Below are positions 33,453 to 41,730 of a stretch of 64,000 bases of DNA, piece after piece. Position 1 is the first letter of the stretch. Every line of letters starts with the position of its first letter. The notes below the pieces were generated by a model, which worked only from the letters and a program-made list of their open reading frames with translations, was not told the origin of the DNA and did no database searches. The DNA comes from UBA8337 sp963932545 (GTDB taxonomy: Bacteria > Pseudomonadota > Alphaproteobacteria > RS24), in assembly GCA_963932545.1 (NCBI GenBank), contig CAWVRH010000014.1, positions 1-64,000 of the forward strand, read 5' to 3'. Position numbers and translations under genes: made by a program.

Positions 33453-34487
33453 ATGAGCGGTCTTATTGTTAAAGTTTTGGTTAGCGTCTTCGCTATTATC
33501 TTCGTTTTAGGCATCGGTCTTTGGTTGCATGATATTCGTGTACGTAGCCAATTGCTGTCGAATTTGCCCCCGCAAGGACAATTTATCGAGACCGATAATG
33601 CCACGCTGCATTATTTGCGTCGTGACTGGGACACTCCAAATAAGAAATCAAAAAAACAGCCCGTCTTCGTGCTTATTCATGGCTCGAGCGCCAATGCGCA
33701 AGACATGATGCTGGCCTTGGGCGAGAGCCTATCTCCCCATGGCACGGTTTTGGCCTTCGACCGCCCGGGAATTGGTCGCTCGCTGAACAAAATAGACAAT
33801 CTGGAAATGTCGGATCCGCGCAAACAGGCGCGTGAAATTCATCAAGCAGTGCAAGCCTTAGGGTTTGAGCAGCCGGTTGTGATTGGGCAAAGCTGGGGCG
33901 GCTCTGTCGCTTTGGCCTATGCGCATAGTATGGGGCCTGAAATCACCGGTTCGATTATGCTGGCACCGCCGATTATTCCCTGGTATGGCCCCGATTTTTG
34001 GGCCTATCGCTTGGCCACGACGCCAATTATCGGCACGATTTTCACCCATATCACGCTGGGTAAATATGGCGCGACGCAACTCGATTCGGGCGCTGCTGGG
34101 GCTGCGCACCCAGAAGTGACGCCAGATGGATATGTAAGAGACAGCGCACTGGCGCTTATTTTGCAGCCCAAAGCCTTTATCACCAATGCGGTTTATGCAC
34201 TGAACTTGCGCCATCATTTGGCCGATATGCAGACCACTTACGAAGATATGCCGGGCACGCAAGGTAAATTGATGATTTTGCATGGCGATAGCGACCCAAC
34301 CGTTTCTATTCATTACAACGCGATGCCATTTTTGGCTAAACGACCCGATGCCGAGCTGATCGAACTGGTTGGCGCTGGGCATTTGCTACACCATACTTGG
34401 AGGGCGGAAATTACCGCTCAGGTTTTGCGCTTTCTCAAAGATGGCAAAGTGACCTCTGGCAAGCATCAGCTTGTCAAAGCGAAATAG
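33453..34487 (+). CDS. Membrane-anchored alpha/beta hydrolase
   Basis: Residues 1-25 form a single hydrophobic helix (VKVLVSVFAIIFVLGIGLWL), so the 344-residue enzyme is probably anchored in the inner membrane facing the periplasm. The hydrolase domain shows VLIHGSSANAQD, FDRPGIGRS, nucleophile GQSWGG, the Asp of HGDSDPTV and the His of GAGHLLHH, giving a full catalytic triad. AAAGGAG precedes the ATG at 33453 by a normal distance. Substrate unknown. It is unrelated in detail to the hydrolase at 32129 beyond sharing the fold. Confidence 0.87.
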   Translation: MSGLIVKVLVSVFAIIFVLGIGLWLHDIRVRSQLLSNLPPQGQFIETDNATLHYLRRDWDTPNKKSKKQPVFVLIHGSSANAQDMMLALGESLSPHGTVLAFDRPGIGRSLNKIDNLEMSDPRKQAREIHQAVQALGFEQPVVIGQSWGGSVALAYAHSMGPEITGSIMLAPPIIPWYGPDFWAYRLATTPIIGTIFTHITLGKYGATQLDSGAAGAAHPEVTPDGYVRDSALALILQPKAFITNAVYALNLRHHLADMQTTYEDMPGTQGKLMILHGDSDPTVSIHYNAMPFLAKRPDAELIELVGAGHLLHHTWRAEITAQVLRFLKDGKVTSGKHQLVKAK

Positions 34488-34503
34488 GGGCTCTGGGCGT
34501 ATC

Positions 34504-35322
34504 ATGTCTGCTGCCTCCGAGGTGCCTGCCTTTTTAACCCGTCATTTGGACGGCGATAGACGCTTTCTCATTCTTTGCGACCATGCCAGTAATTATATTC
34601 CGCCAGAGTTGAACGGTCTCGGCCTCGCGTCAGACGAGTTAAACCGACACATTGCCTATGACCCCGGCGCTTTGCCCGTGGCCATACGGATTTCTGAAGC
34701 TTTGGGTTGCCCTTTGGTGGCATCGCAATTTTCGCGCCTATTGATTGACCCCAATCGGGGCTTGGATGACCCGACTTTGGTTATGAAACTATCCGATGGG
34801 GCGATTATTCCGGCCAATGCTAAGGTCGATCCGTTTCAAGATAAAACCCAATGGCAAGCGCGGGTGGCGCGGTTTTACACGCCTTACAATCAGGCGATTG
34901 AGGCGGCGATTGCTGCTGCCAAAGCCGACGGCATAGCCCCGATTATTATGGCCATGCACAGTTTCACGCCTGTTTGGCGCGGGCAGCCTCGACCATGGCA
35001 TGCGGCGGTTCTGTGGGATAAGGACGACCGCCTGAAGGAAGTGGTGGACGCCTATATGGCCGAGCTGCCCGAGGTTTGCTATGGCGATAACACGCCTTAT
35101 TCAGGCCGTTTGAAAGAGGATTGCCTGTATCGTCATGGCACGCAAAACGGTTTGGCGCATGCGCTGATTGAGTTGCGGCAAGACGAGGTGGCAGAGGCGG
35201 CAGGGCAGGATAAATGGGCGGCGCATATGGTGGCTATTTTGCAACGCGCGGGTGCGCTAGAGGGGCTGGGGCGGCAAAGCTTTTACGGCTCCGTGCATGA
35301 TGAGCAAGCCGGCCAAGATTAG
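34504..35322 (+). CDS. N-formylglutamate amidohydrolase family protein
   Basis: The 272-residue protein has the family segments LILCDHASNYIPPEL, HIAYDPGA, SRLLIDPNRGLDD, MAMHSFTPVWRGQPRPW and LIELRQDE. These hold the conserved His, Asp, Arg and Glu residues proposed for metal-dependent amide hydrolysis. Characterised HutG-type members act in histidine degradation, but no hut genes are here, so the true substrate may differ. The ATG at 34504 lies 17 bases after the upstream stop; an in-frame start inside that gene is possible but less likely. Confidence 0.85.
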   Translation: MSAASEVPAFLTRHLDGDRRFLILCDHASNYIPPELNGLGLASDELNRHIAYDPGALPVAIRISEALGCPLVASQFSRLLIDPNRGLDDPTLVMKLSDGAIIPANAKVDPFQDKTQWQARVARFYTPYNQAIEAAIAAAKADGIAPIIMAMHSFTPVWRGQPRPWHAAVLWDKDDRLKEVVDAYMAELPEVCYGDNTPYSGRLKEDCLYRHGTQNGLAHALIELRQDEVAEAAGQDKWAAHMVAILQRAGALEGLGRQSFYGSVHDEQAGQD

Positions 35323-35336
35323 ATGAAAACACAGGC

Positions 35337-35364
35337 TTGCTCAGACGCAGGCATCTGCTATATT
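35337..35364 (+). promoter_or_regulatory. Candidate promoter TTGCTC-N16-TATATT
   Basis: A -35-like TTGCTC and a -10-like TATATT, 16 bases apart, lie just after the preceding stop and 30 bases before the ATG at 35394. It would drive the oxidase subunit IV and transhydrogenase genes. Identified by eye only. Confidence 0.42.
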
Positions 35365-35393
35365 CGCGGCCATATTCAAGCTTGGAGGTGATT

Positions 35394-35546
35394 ATGAGTG
35401 ATGACACGAACAGCCAAGAGTGGGGCGACGAAATGAACCGCCCTGAACATGAAAGCACCTATGAGAGTTTTCTGGCCTTTTCTAAATGGGGCTCCATTGG
35501 CGTCGCATTAATTTTGGTGTTTCTGCTCGTATTTGTTTACGACTAG
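35394..35546 (+). CDS. aa3-type cytochrome c oxidase subunit IV (small membrane protein)
   Basis: A 50-residue protein with an acidic N-terminus (MSDDTNSQEWGDEM), the family segment ESTYESFLAFSKWG and one membrane helix ending in FVYD. This matches the short bacterial subunit IV that packs against aa3 oxidase in Alphaproteobacteria. GGAGG lies six bases before the ATG. The rest of the oxidase is not in the window. Its place just before pntAA is repeatedly seen in this class and suggests shared expression of respiratory and NADPH-forming membrane enzymes. Confidence 0.85.
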   Translation: MSDDTNSQEWGDEMNRPEHESTYESFLAFSKWGSIGVALILVFLLVFVYD

Positions 35547-35611
35547 ACCCTAATCTTGACGACCTGTCTTGCGCTTCGCGAGCGGTTTTTCGATAATTTG
35601 AGGAGATGAGT

Positions 35612-36889
35612 ATGGCTGTAAGCCTAACAGTTTTAAAGGAAGCAACTCGCGAAACGCGGGTTGCGGCCACGCCGGAAACGGTAAAGAAAATGTCCGGTTT
35701 GGGCATTTCAGTCACTGTGGAAGCAGGAGCCGGTGCGGCTTCTGGGTTTACCGATGCTGCCTATAAGGCCGCGGGAGCGACCCTTACGAAAGCTGTCTCC
35801 GCTGCGTTGAAAAAGTCAGATGTGGTTATGGGCGTGCGCGCACCAAGTGCTGCCAACGTGAAAGCCATGAAGGCCAATGCGGTTTTAATCGCGACGTTGA
35901 ACCCATATCAAAATGGCGCGCAGGTTAAATCTTACGCGGCCGCTAAAATTCAAGCCATGTCCATGGAACTGATGCCTCGCATTACGCGGGCGCAGTCGAT
36001 GGATGTTTTGTCTTCGCAGTCAAACCTGTCTGGCTATAAAGCCGTGCTAGATGCGACCCATGAATATGGTCGGGCTCTGCCGATGATGATGACAGCGGCG
36101 GGGACTATCCCAGCTGCACGTATTTTTGTTATGGGTGCGGGTGTGGCTGGTTTGCAAGCCATTGCGACGGCCAAACGTCTCGGTGCCATTGTGTCGGCAA
36201 CCGATGTTCGCCGTGCAGCAGCCGAGCAAGTAGAAAGCCTTGGCGGCACTTTTGTTATGGTGGAAGCCGACGAAGACGATAGCGGCGAAACCGCTGGCGG
36301 CTACGCCAAAGAGATGAGCGCTGATTATAAAAAGCGCCAAGCGGCTTTAGTAACCGAGCATATTGCCAAACAAGATATTGTTATTTGCACCGCGCTCATC
36401 CCGGGTCGTCCGGCACCGGAGCTGGTAACGAAAAAAATGCTCGAGGGCATGAAGCCAGGTTCTGTTCTGGTTGATTTGGCCGTGGAACAAGGCGGCAATT
36501 GCCGTTTGTCGAAAATGGGCACGATTACCGAGCATAAAGGCGTGAAGCTTGTGGCGCATGAAAATGTGCCGGGCCGTCTGGCGGGCAATGCGTCTGAGCT
36601 GTATTCGCGCAATTTGTTTAACTTTTTGGACGCGTTTTATAACAAAGATAAAAAGTCACTGGTTCTCGATTGGGAAGATGAAATTATTGCTGGAATTGGC
36701 CTGACCCAAAACGGCAGTGTTGTGCATCCTGCGTTGGTTTCAAAACCTGCGGCCAAAGCAAACAAAAAGAAACCAGCGGCAAAGAAAAAACCGAGCGCAA
36801 AAAAAGCGCCTGCGAAAAAGGCAGCAGCTAAGAAGCCTGCCGCGAAAAAACCTGCTGCTAAAAAAGCGGCTGCTAAGGGAGCGAAATAA
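35612..36889 (+). CDS. pntAA: NAD(P) transhydrogenase subunit alpha, NAD-binding part, with Lys/Ala/Pro-rich tail
   Basis: Residues 1-376 are a normal PntAA: VLKEATRETRVAATPETV at the start, MELMPRITRAQSMDVLSSQ, the NAD loop VMGAGVAGLQA, and DLAVEQGGN. It binds NADH in the proton-pumping transhydrogenase that makes NADPH. The last 49 residues (bases 36740-36886) are a low-complexity run of PAAKK-type units with about 22 lysines, like a histone-H1-type tail, and are not part of the known fold. AGGAG is six bases before the ATG at 35612; an ATG two codons earlier touches the site and is less likely. TAATG overlap couples it to pntAB. Confidence 0.93.
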   Translation: MAVSLTVLKEATRETRVAATPETVKKMSGLGISVTVEAGAGAASGFTDAAYKAAGATLTKAVSAALKKSDVVMGVRAPSAANVKAMKANAVLIATLNPYQNGAQVKSYAAAKIQAMSMELMPRITRAQSMDVLSSQSNLSGYKAVLDATHEYGRALPMMMTAAGTIPAARIFVMGAGVAGLQAIATAKRLGAIVSATDVRRAAAEQVESLGGTFVMVEADEDDSGETAGGYAKEMSADYKKRQAALVTEHIAKQDIVICTALIPGRPAPELVTKKMLEGMKPGSVLVDLAVEQGGNCRLSKMGTITEHKGVKLVAHENVPGRLAGNASELYSRNLFNFLDAFYNKDKKSLVLDWEDEIIAGIGLTQNGSVVHPALVSKPAAKANKKKPAAKKKPSAKKAPAKKAAAKKPAAKKPAAKKAAAKGAK

Positions 36890-37197
36890 TGAACGCTGAT
36901 GTTTTTGTCTATCTATTGAGCATTTTCGTGATGGCCGTATTTGTCGGTTATTATGTGGTTTGGTCGGTTACGCCCGCCCTTCACACACCGCTGATGTCGG
37001 TTACGAATGCTATTTCCTCCGTTATTATTGTTGGCGCTTTGGTGGCCATTGGAGCCGAGGTTGGCACCAATGACATTTCGGGCCAAATGACGCGTTGGCT
37101 TGGCTTTGGCGCTGTAGTGCTAGCCTCGATCAATATTTTTGGTGGCTTCCTGGTAACCCAGCGCATGCTCGCCATGTACCGTAAAAAAGACAAGTAG
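36889..37197 (+). CDS. pntAB: NAD(P) transhydrogenase subunit alpha, membrane part
   Basis: The 102-residue protein has three to four helices and the conserved VVWSVTPALHTPLMSVTNAI segment, followed by GGFLVTQRML. It forms part of the proton channel together with the membrane part of PntB. Its ATG overlaps the pntAA stop. The separation of PntA into two chains is the usual alphaproteobacterial arrangement. Confidence 0.94.
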   Translation: MNADVFVYLLSIFVMAVFVGYYVVWSVTPALHTPLMSVTNAISSVIIVGALVAIGAEVGTNDISGQMTRWLGFGAVVLASINIFGGFLVTQRMLAMYRKKDK

Positions 37198-37209
37198 AGG
37201 CCTGACCCC

Positions 37210-38622
37210 ATGAGTGCAAATCTATCTTCGCTACTTTATCTCGCCTCTGGCGTATTCTTTGTTCTGTCGCTGCGTGGCTTGTCGTCACCAGAGACGGCAC
37301 GCCAAGGTAACTATTTTGGCATGGTGGGTATGGCGATTGCCATCACCACCACGTTGTTTTTGTTGCAAAACAAAGACATGGAAAGCTTCGGCATTATTGC
37401 AGCTGGTATCGGCATTGGTGCCCTTATCGGCGCGGTAACGGCACGTCGCATCGCCATGACGGACATGCCCCAACTTGTGGCAGCGTTTCACTCGCTGGTC
37501 GGCTTGGCTGCGGTTCTGGTGGCTTGGGCCGCTTTCCTGTCGCCAGAAGCTTTCGGCATTGTAGATGCCAACGGTCATATTCATGCGGCAAGCCTCGTGG
37601 AGATGTCTTTGGGAGCCGCGATTGGCGCTATTACCTTCTCGGGCTCCATCATCGCCTTTGCCAAGTTGCAAGGCACGATGTCGGGCGCGCCGATTATGTT
37701 GCCGCAGCGTCATGCGATTAACCTTATTCTGTTCCTCAGCATTATTGGCGGCATCGCTTATCTATGCATGGATCCAGCCAATCAACTGCCAGAGGTATTC
37801 TTGTTCATTACCGTACTGTCGTTTGTTATTGGTTTCTTGATCATCATTCCAATCGGTGGCGCAGATATGCCAGTGGTTGTGTCGATGCTGAACTCTTACT
37901 CGGGTTGGGCGGCTGCCGGTATTGGTTTCACTTTGGGAAATCTGGCGCTGATTATCACCGGTTCTTTGGTGGGCTCTTCAGGCGCGATTTTGTCCTACAT
38001 CATGTGTAAGGCGATGAACCGTTCGTTCTTCTCGGTTATTCTCGGCGGCTTTGGTGGCGACGATGTGGTAGCTGGCGACGGCGGGGCTGTGGAAACACGC
38101 CCTGTGAAACGCGGCTCGGCAGAAGATGCGGCGTTCATTATGAAAAACGCTTCTTCGGTTATCATTGTTCCGGGCTACGGCATGGCGGTGGCGCAAGCCC
38201 AGCATGCTTTGCGCGAGATGGCGGATGAGCTGAAAAAGCAAGGCGTTAAAGTCAGCTATGCCATTCACCCTGTGGCAGGGCGTATGCCAGGCCACATGAA
38301 TGTGCTGCTGGCGGAAGCCAACGTGCCATATGATGATGTGTATGAGCTGGAAAACATTAACTCTGAGTTCGCACAAGCCGATGTGGCCTTTGTGATTGGG
38401 GCCAATGATGTGACCAATCCGGCTGCCAAAACAGACCCAACCAGTGCCATTTACGGTATGCCTATTCTCGATGTTGAGCGCGCCAATACCGTGTTGTTCA
38501 TCAAGCGCGGCATGGCGGCTGGTTATGCTGGTGTGGAGAACGAATTGTTCTTCCGTGACAACACGATGATGTTGTTCTCGGATGCGAAGAAAATGGTGGA
38601 GAATATCGTCAAGGCCTTTTAG
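37210..38622 (+). CDS. pntB: NAD(P) transhydrogenase subunit beta
   Basis: The 470-residue subunit has about nine membrane spans (residues 1-270), then the soluble NADP-binding domain with VPGYGMAVAQAQHA, IHPVAGRMPGHMNVLLAEA, GANDVTNPAA and KRGMAAGYAGVEN. It binds NADPH and couples hydride transfer to proton flow. The length and motifs are complete. It is the last gene of the pnt operon and is followed by a strong terminator hairpin. Confidence 0.96.
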   Translation: MSANLSSLLYLASGVFFVLSLRGLSSPETARQGNYFGMVGMAIAITTTLFLLQNKDMESFGIIAAGIGIGALIGAVTARRIAMTDMPQLVAAFHSLVGLAAVLVAWAAFLSPEAFGIVDANGHIHAASLVEMSLGAAIGAITFSGSIIAFAKLQGTMSGAPIMLPQRHAINLILFLSIIGGIAYLCMDPANQLPEVFLFITVLSFVIGFLIIIPIGGADMPVVVSMLNSYSGWAAAGIGFTLGNLALIITGSLVGSSGAILSYIMCKAMNRSFFSVILGGFGGDDVVAGDGGAVETRPVKRGSAEDAAFIMKNASSVIIVPGYGMAVAQAQHALREMADELKKQGVKVSYAIHPVAGRMPGHMNVLLAEANVPYDDVYELENINSEFAQADVAFVIGANDVTNPAAKTDPTSAIYGMPILDVERANTVLFIKRGMAAGYAGVENELFFRDNTMMLFSDAKKMVENIVKAF

Positions 38623-38671
38623 GCCTTGGCGTTATTCGCGCCCAAAAGAAACGGCTCCATGAGCCCAAAAG

Positions 38672-38704
38672 AAAAGCCCCGATCTCTCGATCGGGGCTTT
38701 TTTA
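38672..38704. terminator. Bidirectional intrinsic terminator between pntB and rpsU
   Basis: A 13-base stem (AAAAGCCCCGATC with its complement), a four-base loop and T tracts on both strands (TTTTTTT on the plus side). It lies between converging pntB and rpsU and can end both transcripts. Confidence 0.92.
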
Positions 38705-38723
38705 TTTATTTAGAAAGCTGGGC

Positions 38724-38948
38724 TTAATATTTGCGCTTGCCCAAAACAACGCCTTCGCGTTGTGCGGCTTTGCGAGCCAGCTTACGAACCCGGCGAACCG
38801 ATTCGGCTTGCTCACGAGCCCGCTTTTCAGAAGGTTTTTCGTAGTGGCCACGAAGCTTCATTTCACGGAAGACACCTTCACGTTGAAGCTTTTTCTTCAG
38901 GACTTTATAAGCCTGATCGACGTTATTATCACGAACGGAAACTTGCAC
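38724..38948 (-). CDS. rpsU: 30S ribosomal protein bS21
   Basis: A 74-residue strongly basic protein with VRDNNVDQAYKVLKKKLQREG and FREMKLRGHYEKPS, diagnostic of bS21, and an Arg/Lys-rich tail ending VVLGKRKY. It is part of the small ribosomal subunit and helps start-site selection on mRNA. AAAGGGTGATGAAAC (minus strand) precedes the ATG. It diverges from coq9, with a 165-base gap carrying both promoters. Confidence 0.96.
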   Translation of the reverse strand: MQVSVRDNNVDQAYKVLKKKLQREGVFREMKLRGHYEKPSEKRAREQAESVRRVRKLARKAAQREGVVLGKRKY

Positions 38949-39113
38949 GTTTCATCACCCTTTCAAAATAGATTAGAGATGGCACAACCAAAGCCGTGCC
39001 TTCACTTGACGCATTATGTAGCAAGTTGTGTGGGGTTTGTCTAGTAGGGGCAGGGCTTCTTCTGGGTCTAATTGTGGCTTGTGTTTCAGGTCTTGAAACT
39101 CCATATTCTGCCC

Positions 39114-39779
39114 ATGAGCAATGAAACCCCATATTTAGAGACGCAGCAGCAGATTTTGGCCGCTGCCTTGCCCAATGTGGCTTTTGACGGCTGGTCCGAT
39201 AAATTGCTGCAAGGCGCCATTGCCAGCTCGGGTGTTGATGAAAATATGGCGATTCTGGCTTTTCCGAAGGGTGTGGGCGGCTTGATTTGGACGTTTTCTG
39301 CCGATGGCGACGCTCGCATGATGGCGGCTTTGCCAGAGGGCGATAGTCTGAAAATTCGCGAACGCATCACCGAAGCGGTGTGGACGCGCCTAAGCGTGGA
39401 TGCGCAGCACAAAGAAGCCTCGCGCCGCGCCGCCGGTTGGCTGGCTTTGCCGTCGCGCCAAAAGCTGGGGGCAAAATTACTTTTTGAAAGCGCCAACCAA
39501 ATGTGGCGCTGGGCTGGCGATACTACCACGGATTATAATTATTATTCTAAACGGGTGATTCTAAGCGGCGTGATTGCCACCACCCGCCTGACTTGGTTTG
39601 ACGATGATAGCGAAGGCGACGCCAAAACCCGCGCGTTTTTGGAACGTCGCATTGAAAACGTCATGCAGTTTGAAAAACTAAAAGCGAAAGCCACCGCTTG
39701 GTCTGAAAATCTGCATGGTGACAAAGCCCCTTTTGAGGGCATTCTGTCGAGCCTCGCAAAAATGCGTTATCGCTCTTAA
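39114..39779 (+). CDS. coq9: COQ9 family ubiquinone biosynthesis protein
   Basis: The 221-residue protein fits COQ9: an N-terminal helical region, ALPNVAFDGWSDKLL, then MWRWAGDTTTDYNYYSKRVILSGV, the conserved lipid-binding helix region, and TFFL-like helix replaced by RAFLERRIENV. COQ9 binds isoprenoid lipid and assists the COQ7 hydroxylation step of ubiquinone synthesis at the inner membrane. It is divergent from rpsU, a familiar alphaproteobacterial arrangement. The ATG at 39114 was chosen; the frame extends upstream without a good start. Confidence 0.9.
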   Translation: MSNETPYLETQQQILAAALPNVAFDGWSDKLLQGAIASSGVDENMAILAFPKGVGGLIWTFSADGDARMMAALPEGDSLKIRERITEAVWTRLSVDAQHKEASRRAAGWLALPSRQKLGAKLLFESANQMWRWAGDTTTDYNYYSKRVILSGVIATTRLTWFDDDSEGDAKTRAFLERRIENVMQFEKLKAKATAWSENLHGDKAPFEGILSSLAKMRYRS

Positions 39780-39795
39780 AAATTAATCGTGATTT

Positions 39796-40884
39796 TCAGC
39801 GCGGCGTTAAGCGTGTGACATGAGCCATTTTGCGACCGGGCTTGGCTTCTGTCTTGCCGTAAAAATGCAAGTAAGTGGCATCTTGTGCCGCCCAGTTCTG
39901 CCAGTCGTTACTTTCATCGCCCAAGAGGTTGGTCATCACCGCTTGCGAGTGCGCGCTCGCATCGCCCAGCGGCCAGCCTGCGATGGCGCGAATGTGTTGC
40001 TCGAATTGTCCGCAATGGCAGGCGTCTTGCGTGAGGTGGCCCGAATTATGCACCCGTGGCGCGATTTCATTGACCAGCAGACCTTGCGGTGTGACGAAAC
40101 ATTCGATGGCCAGAACGCCGACGTAATCGAGCGCATTGGCAATCTTTGTCGCCATCGCCTGTGCGGCCTTTGCTTGGGGCTGGGTCAAAGTCGCGGGCAG
40201 GGTGGAAGTGTGGAGGATATGGTTTTTATGCACGTTCTCAAGAGCGTCATAGGTGGCTGTGTCGCCCACTGGATTGCGCGCCACAAGCAGGGATATTTCG
40301 CGCTCGAAAGGCACGAGGGCTTCTAAGATGGCTGGCTGGCCGTCTAGTTCGGCCATCGTGGCGTCTAGGTCGCTGTCTGCCCGCAAGCGCCATTGGCCTT
40401 TGCCATCGTAGCCAAATCGGCGGGTTTTTAAAATACCTTCGCCTTGGGTGGCGTCTAGCGCGGCGCGCAAATCTTGCCCCGAGGTAATGTCATGGAAGTC
40501 TGCGACCCCCAGATCTAAATCGCGCATGAAGTTTTTTTCTACCCAGCGGTCTTGCGCGACCTCCAAAGCTTTGGCCGACGGTAGGACAGGCTTTATGGTT
40601 TCAATATGCGCGACGGTGGGAACAGGAATATTTTCGAACTCATAGGTCACTACATCGACGTTATTGGCAAATATATCGAGCGCGGATTTGTCGTCATAAT
40701 TGGCTTGCGTCGAGAAAGTAGCGACTTGGGTGGCGGGCGAATTTTCTTCGGGACAAAAAATATGCGTCTGAAAACCAAGCTCGGCTGCGGCCAAAGCCAG
40801 CATGCGACCCAATTGGCCGCCACCGACAATGCCGATGCAGGCGCCGGGCGATAAAACGAGGGGGAGGGTCGGCTTAGGCGTCAC
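39796..40884 (-). CDS. purK: N5-carboxyaminoimidazole ribonucleotide synthase
   Basis: This 362-residue ATP-grasp enzyme of purine synthesis shows GIVGGGQLGRML, VVTYEFENIPV, GEGILKTRRFGYDGKGQ, ERE(ISLLVAR) and NEIAPRVHNSGH. It carboxylates AIR using bicarbonate and ATP, giving N5-CAIR for PurE. The start is a GTG that overlaps the purE stop by 11 bases, so the two are co-translated. No ATG exists at a sensible place. Confidence 0.95.
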   Translation of the reverse strand: MTPKPTLPLVLSPGACIGIVGGGQLGRMLALAAAELGFQTHIFCPEENSPATQVATFSTQANYDDKSALDIFANNVDVVTYEFENIPVPTVAHIETIKPVLPSAKALEVAQDRWVEKNFMRDLDLGVADFHDITSGQDLRAALDATQGEGILKTRRFGYDGKGQWRLRADSDLDATMAELDGQPAILEALVPFEREISLLVARNPVGDTATYDALENVHKNHILHTSTLPATLTQPQAKAAQAMATKIANALDYVGVLAIECFVTPQGLLVNEIAPRVHNSGHLTQDACHCGQFEQHIRAIAGWPLGDASAHSQAVMTNLLGDESNDWQNWAAQDATYLHFYGKTEAKPGRKMAHVTRLTPR

Positions 40885-41365
40885 GCGGGCTCTCTTCTAC
40901 ATCGGCAGTGCGCGCGGCGCGCCATGCCTCTAGGCGGGTGCTCAAGGCATCATCTTCATTGGCAACAATGGCAGCGGCCAAGAGGGCGGCATTTTTTGCG
41001 CCCGCATCGCCGATGGCCAAAGTGCCGACGGGAATGCCAGCCGGCATTTGCACGATAGAAAGCAAAGAATCTTGGCCCGATAAGGCGCGCGATTGCACCG
41101 GCACGCCCAACACAGGCACGCTGGTGAGGGCGGCCGTCATGCCAGGTAGATGTGCCGCGCCGCCGGCGCCTGCAATAATCACTTTCAGGCCGCGGCCTTT
41201 GGCAGCTTTTGCATAATCATACATTCTGTCGGGAGTGCGATGCGCGGAGACGATTTTGACCTCATGGGCAATGCCCAGTTCGTCCAAAATGTCGCTTGCA
41301 TGTTTCATGGTTGGCCAATCGGACTGGCTGCCCATGATGATTCCAATTTTTGCCGTGTCACTCAT
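40874..41365 (-). CDS. purE: N5-carboxyaminoimidazole ribonucleotide mutase
   Basis: The 163-residue class I PurE has IIMGSQSDWPTMKHA, SAHRTPDRMYDYA with the catalytic His, and AGAGGAAHLPGM. It converts N5-CAIR to CAIR in purine biosynthesis. The ATG is at 41365. It is first in the purE-purK pair. The promoter should lie in the 188-base gap shared with the DUF465 gene; no clear match was picked. Confidence 0.96.
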   Translation of the reverse strand: MSDTAKIGIIMGSQSDWPTMKHASDILDELGIAHEVKIVSAHRTPDRMYDYAKAAKGRGLKVIIAGAGGAAHLPGMTAALTSVPVLGVPVQSRALSGQDSLLSIVQMPAGIPVGTLAIGDAGAKNAALLAAAIVANEDDALSTRLEAWRAARTADVEESPRDA

Positions 41366-41553
41366 GTTTTCTTCCGCCTCTAGTCAGCTCTTAGAAAGCG
41401 CGGATGTAACCGCATTTACCACCTCATATCAAGCCAAATTGCAACAAATGACAATTGTTATCCGTTTGATGGCCGCTAAAGGTGATTTTTAATTAGACAC
41501 TTGGCCCCTAAAATGGCCATGCTCATAAGGTAGTATAAGGGAGTGAGTGTTTT

Positions 41554-41730
41554 ATGAGCAAAGATGCCCGACTGAGTAGTCTTCAACGCCAGCATAAACA
41601 GCTGGAAGAGGACATCGAACGCAGCCGCAGCGACCTATTGACTGATAGCCTCGACACTTGGACGCTAAAGCGCAAAAAACTAGCGGTTAAAGAACAAATT
41701 TGGGTTTTGCAGCAGCAAATTATTCTTTAA
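41554..41730 (+). CDS. DUF465 (YdcH-like) small coiled-coil protein
   Basis: A 58-residue protein: LSSLQRQHKQLEEDIERS, then a central turn and TLKRKKLAVKEQIWVLQQQ. This is the two-helix pattern of DUF465/YdcH proteins, which are common in Alphaproteobacteria and of unknown function. AAGGGAGTGAG lies before the ATG. Its last 11 bases overlap the 3' end of the converging trcR gene. Confidence 0.85.
   Translation: MSKDARLSSLQRQHKQLEEDIERSRSDLLTDSLDTWTLKRKKLAVKEQIWVLQQQIIL

Noticed and set aside
33858..34382. Long open frame antisense to the membrane-anchored hydrolase
   Set aside because: The forward strand encodes a complete catalytic triad in the correct order. The antisense reading has no domain pattern.
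36740..36886. Repeat-rich stretch that could suggest a CRISPR or satellite
   Set aside because: The repeats are degenerate lysine/alanine codons in frame with pntAA, without spacers of fixed size.
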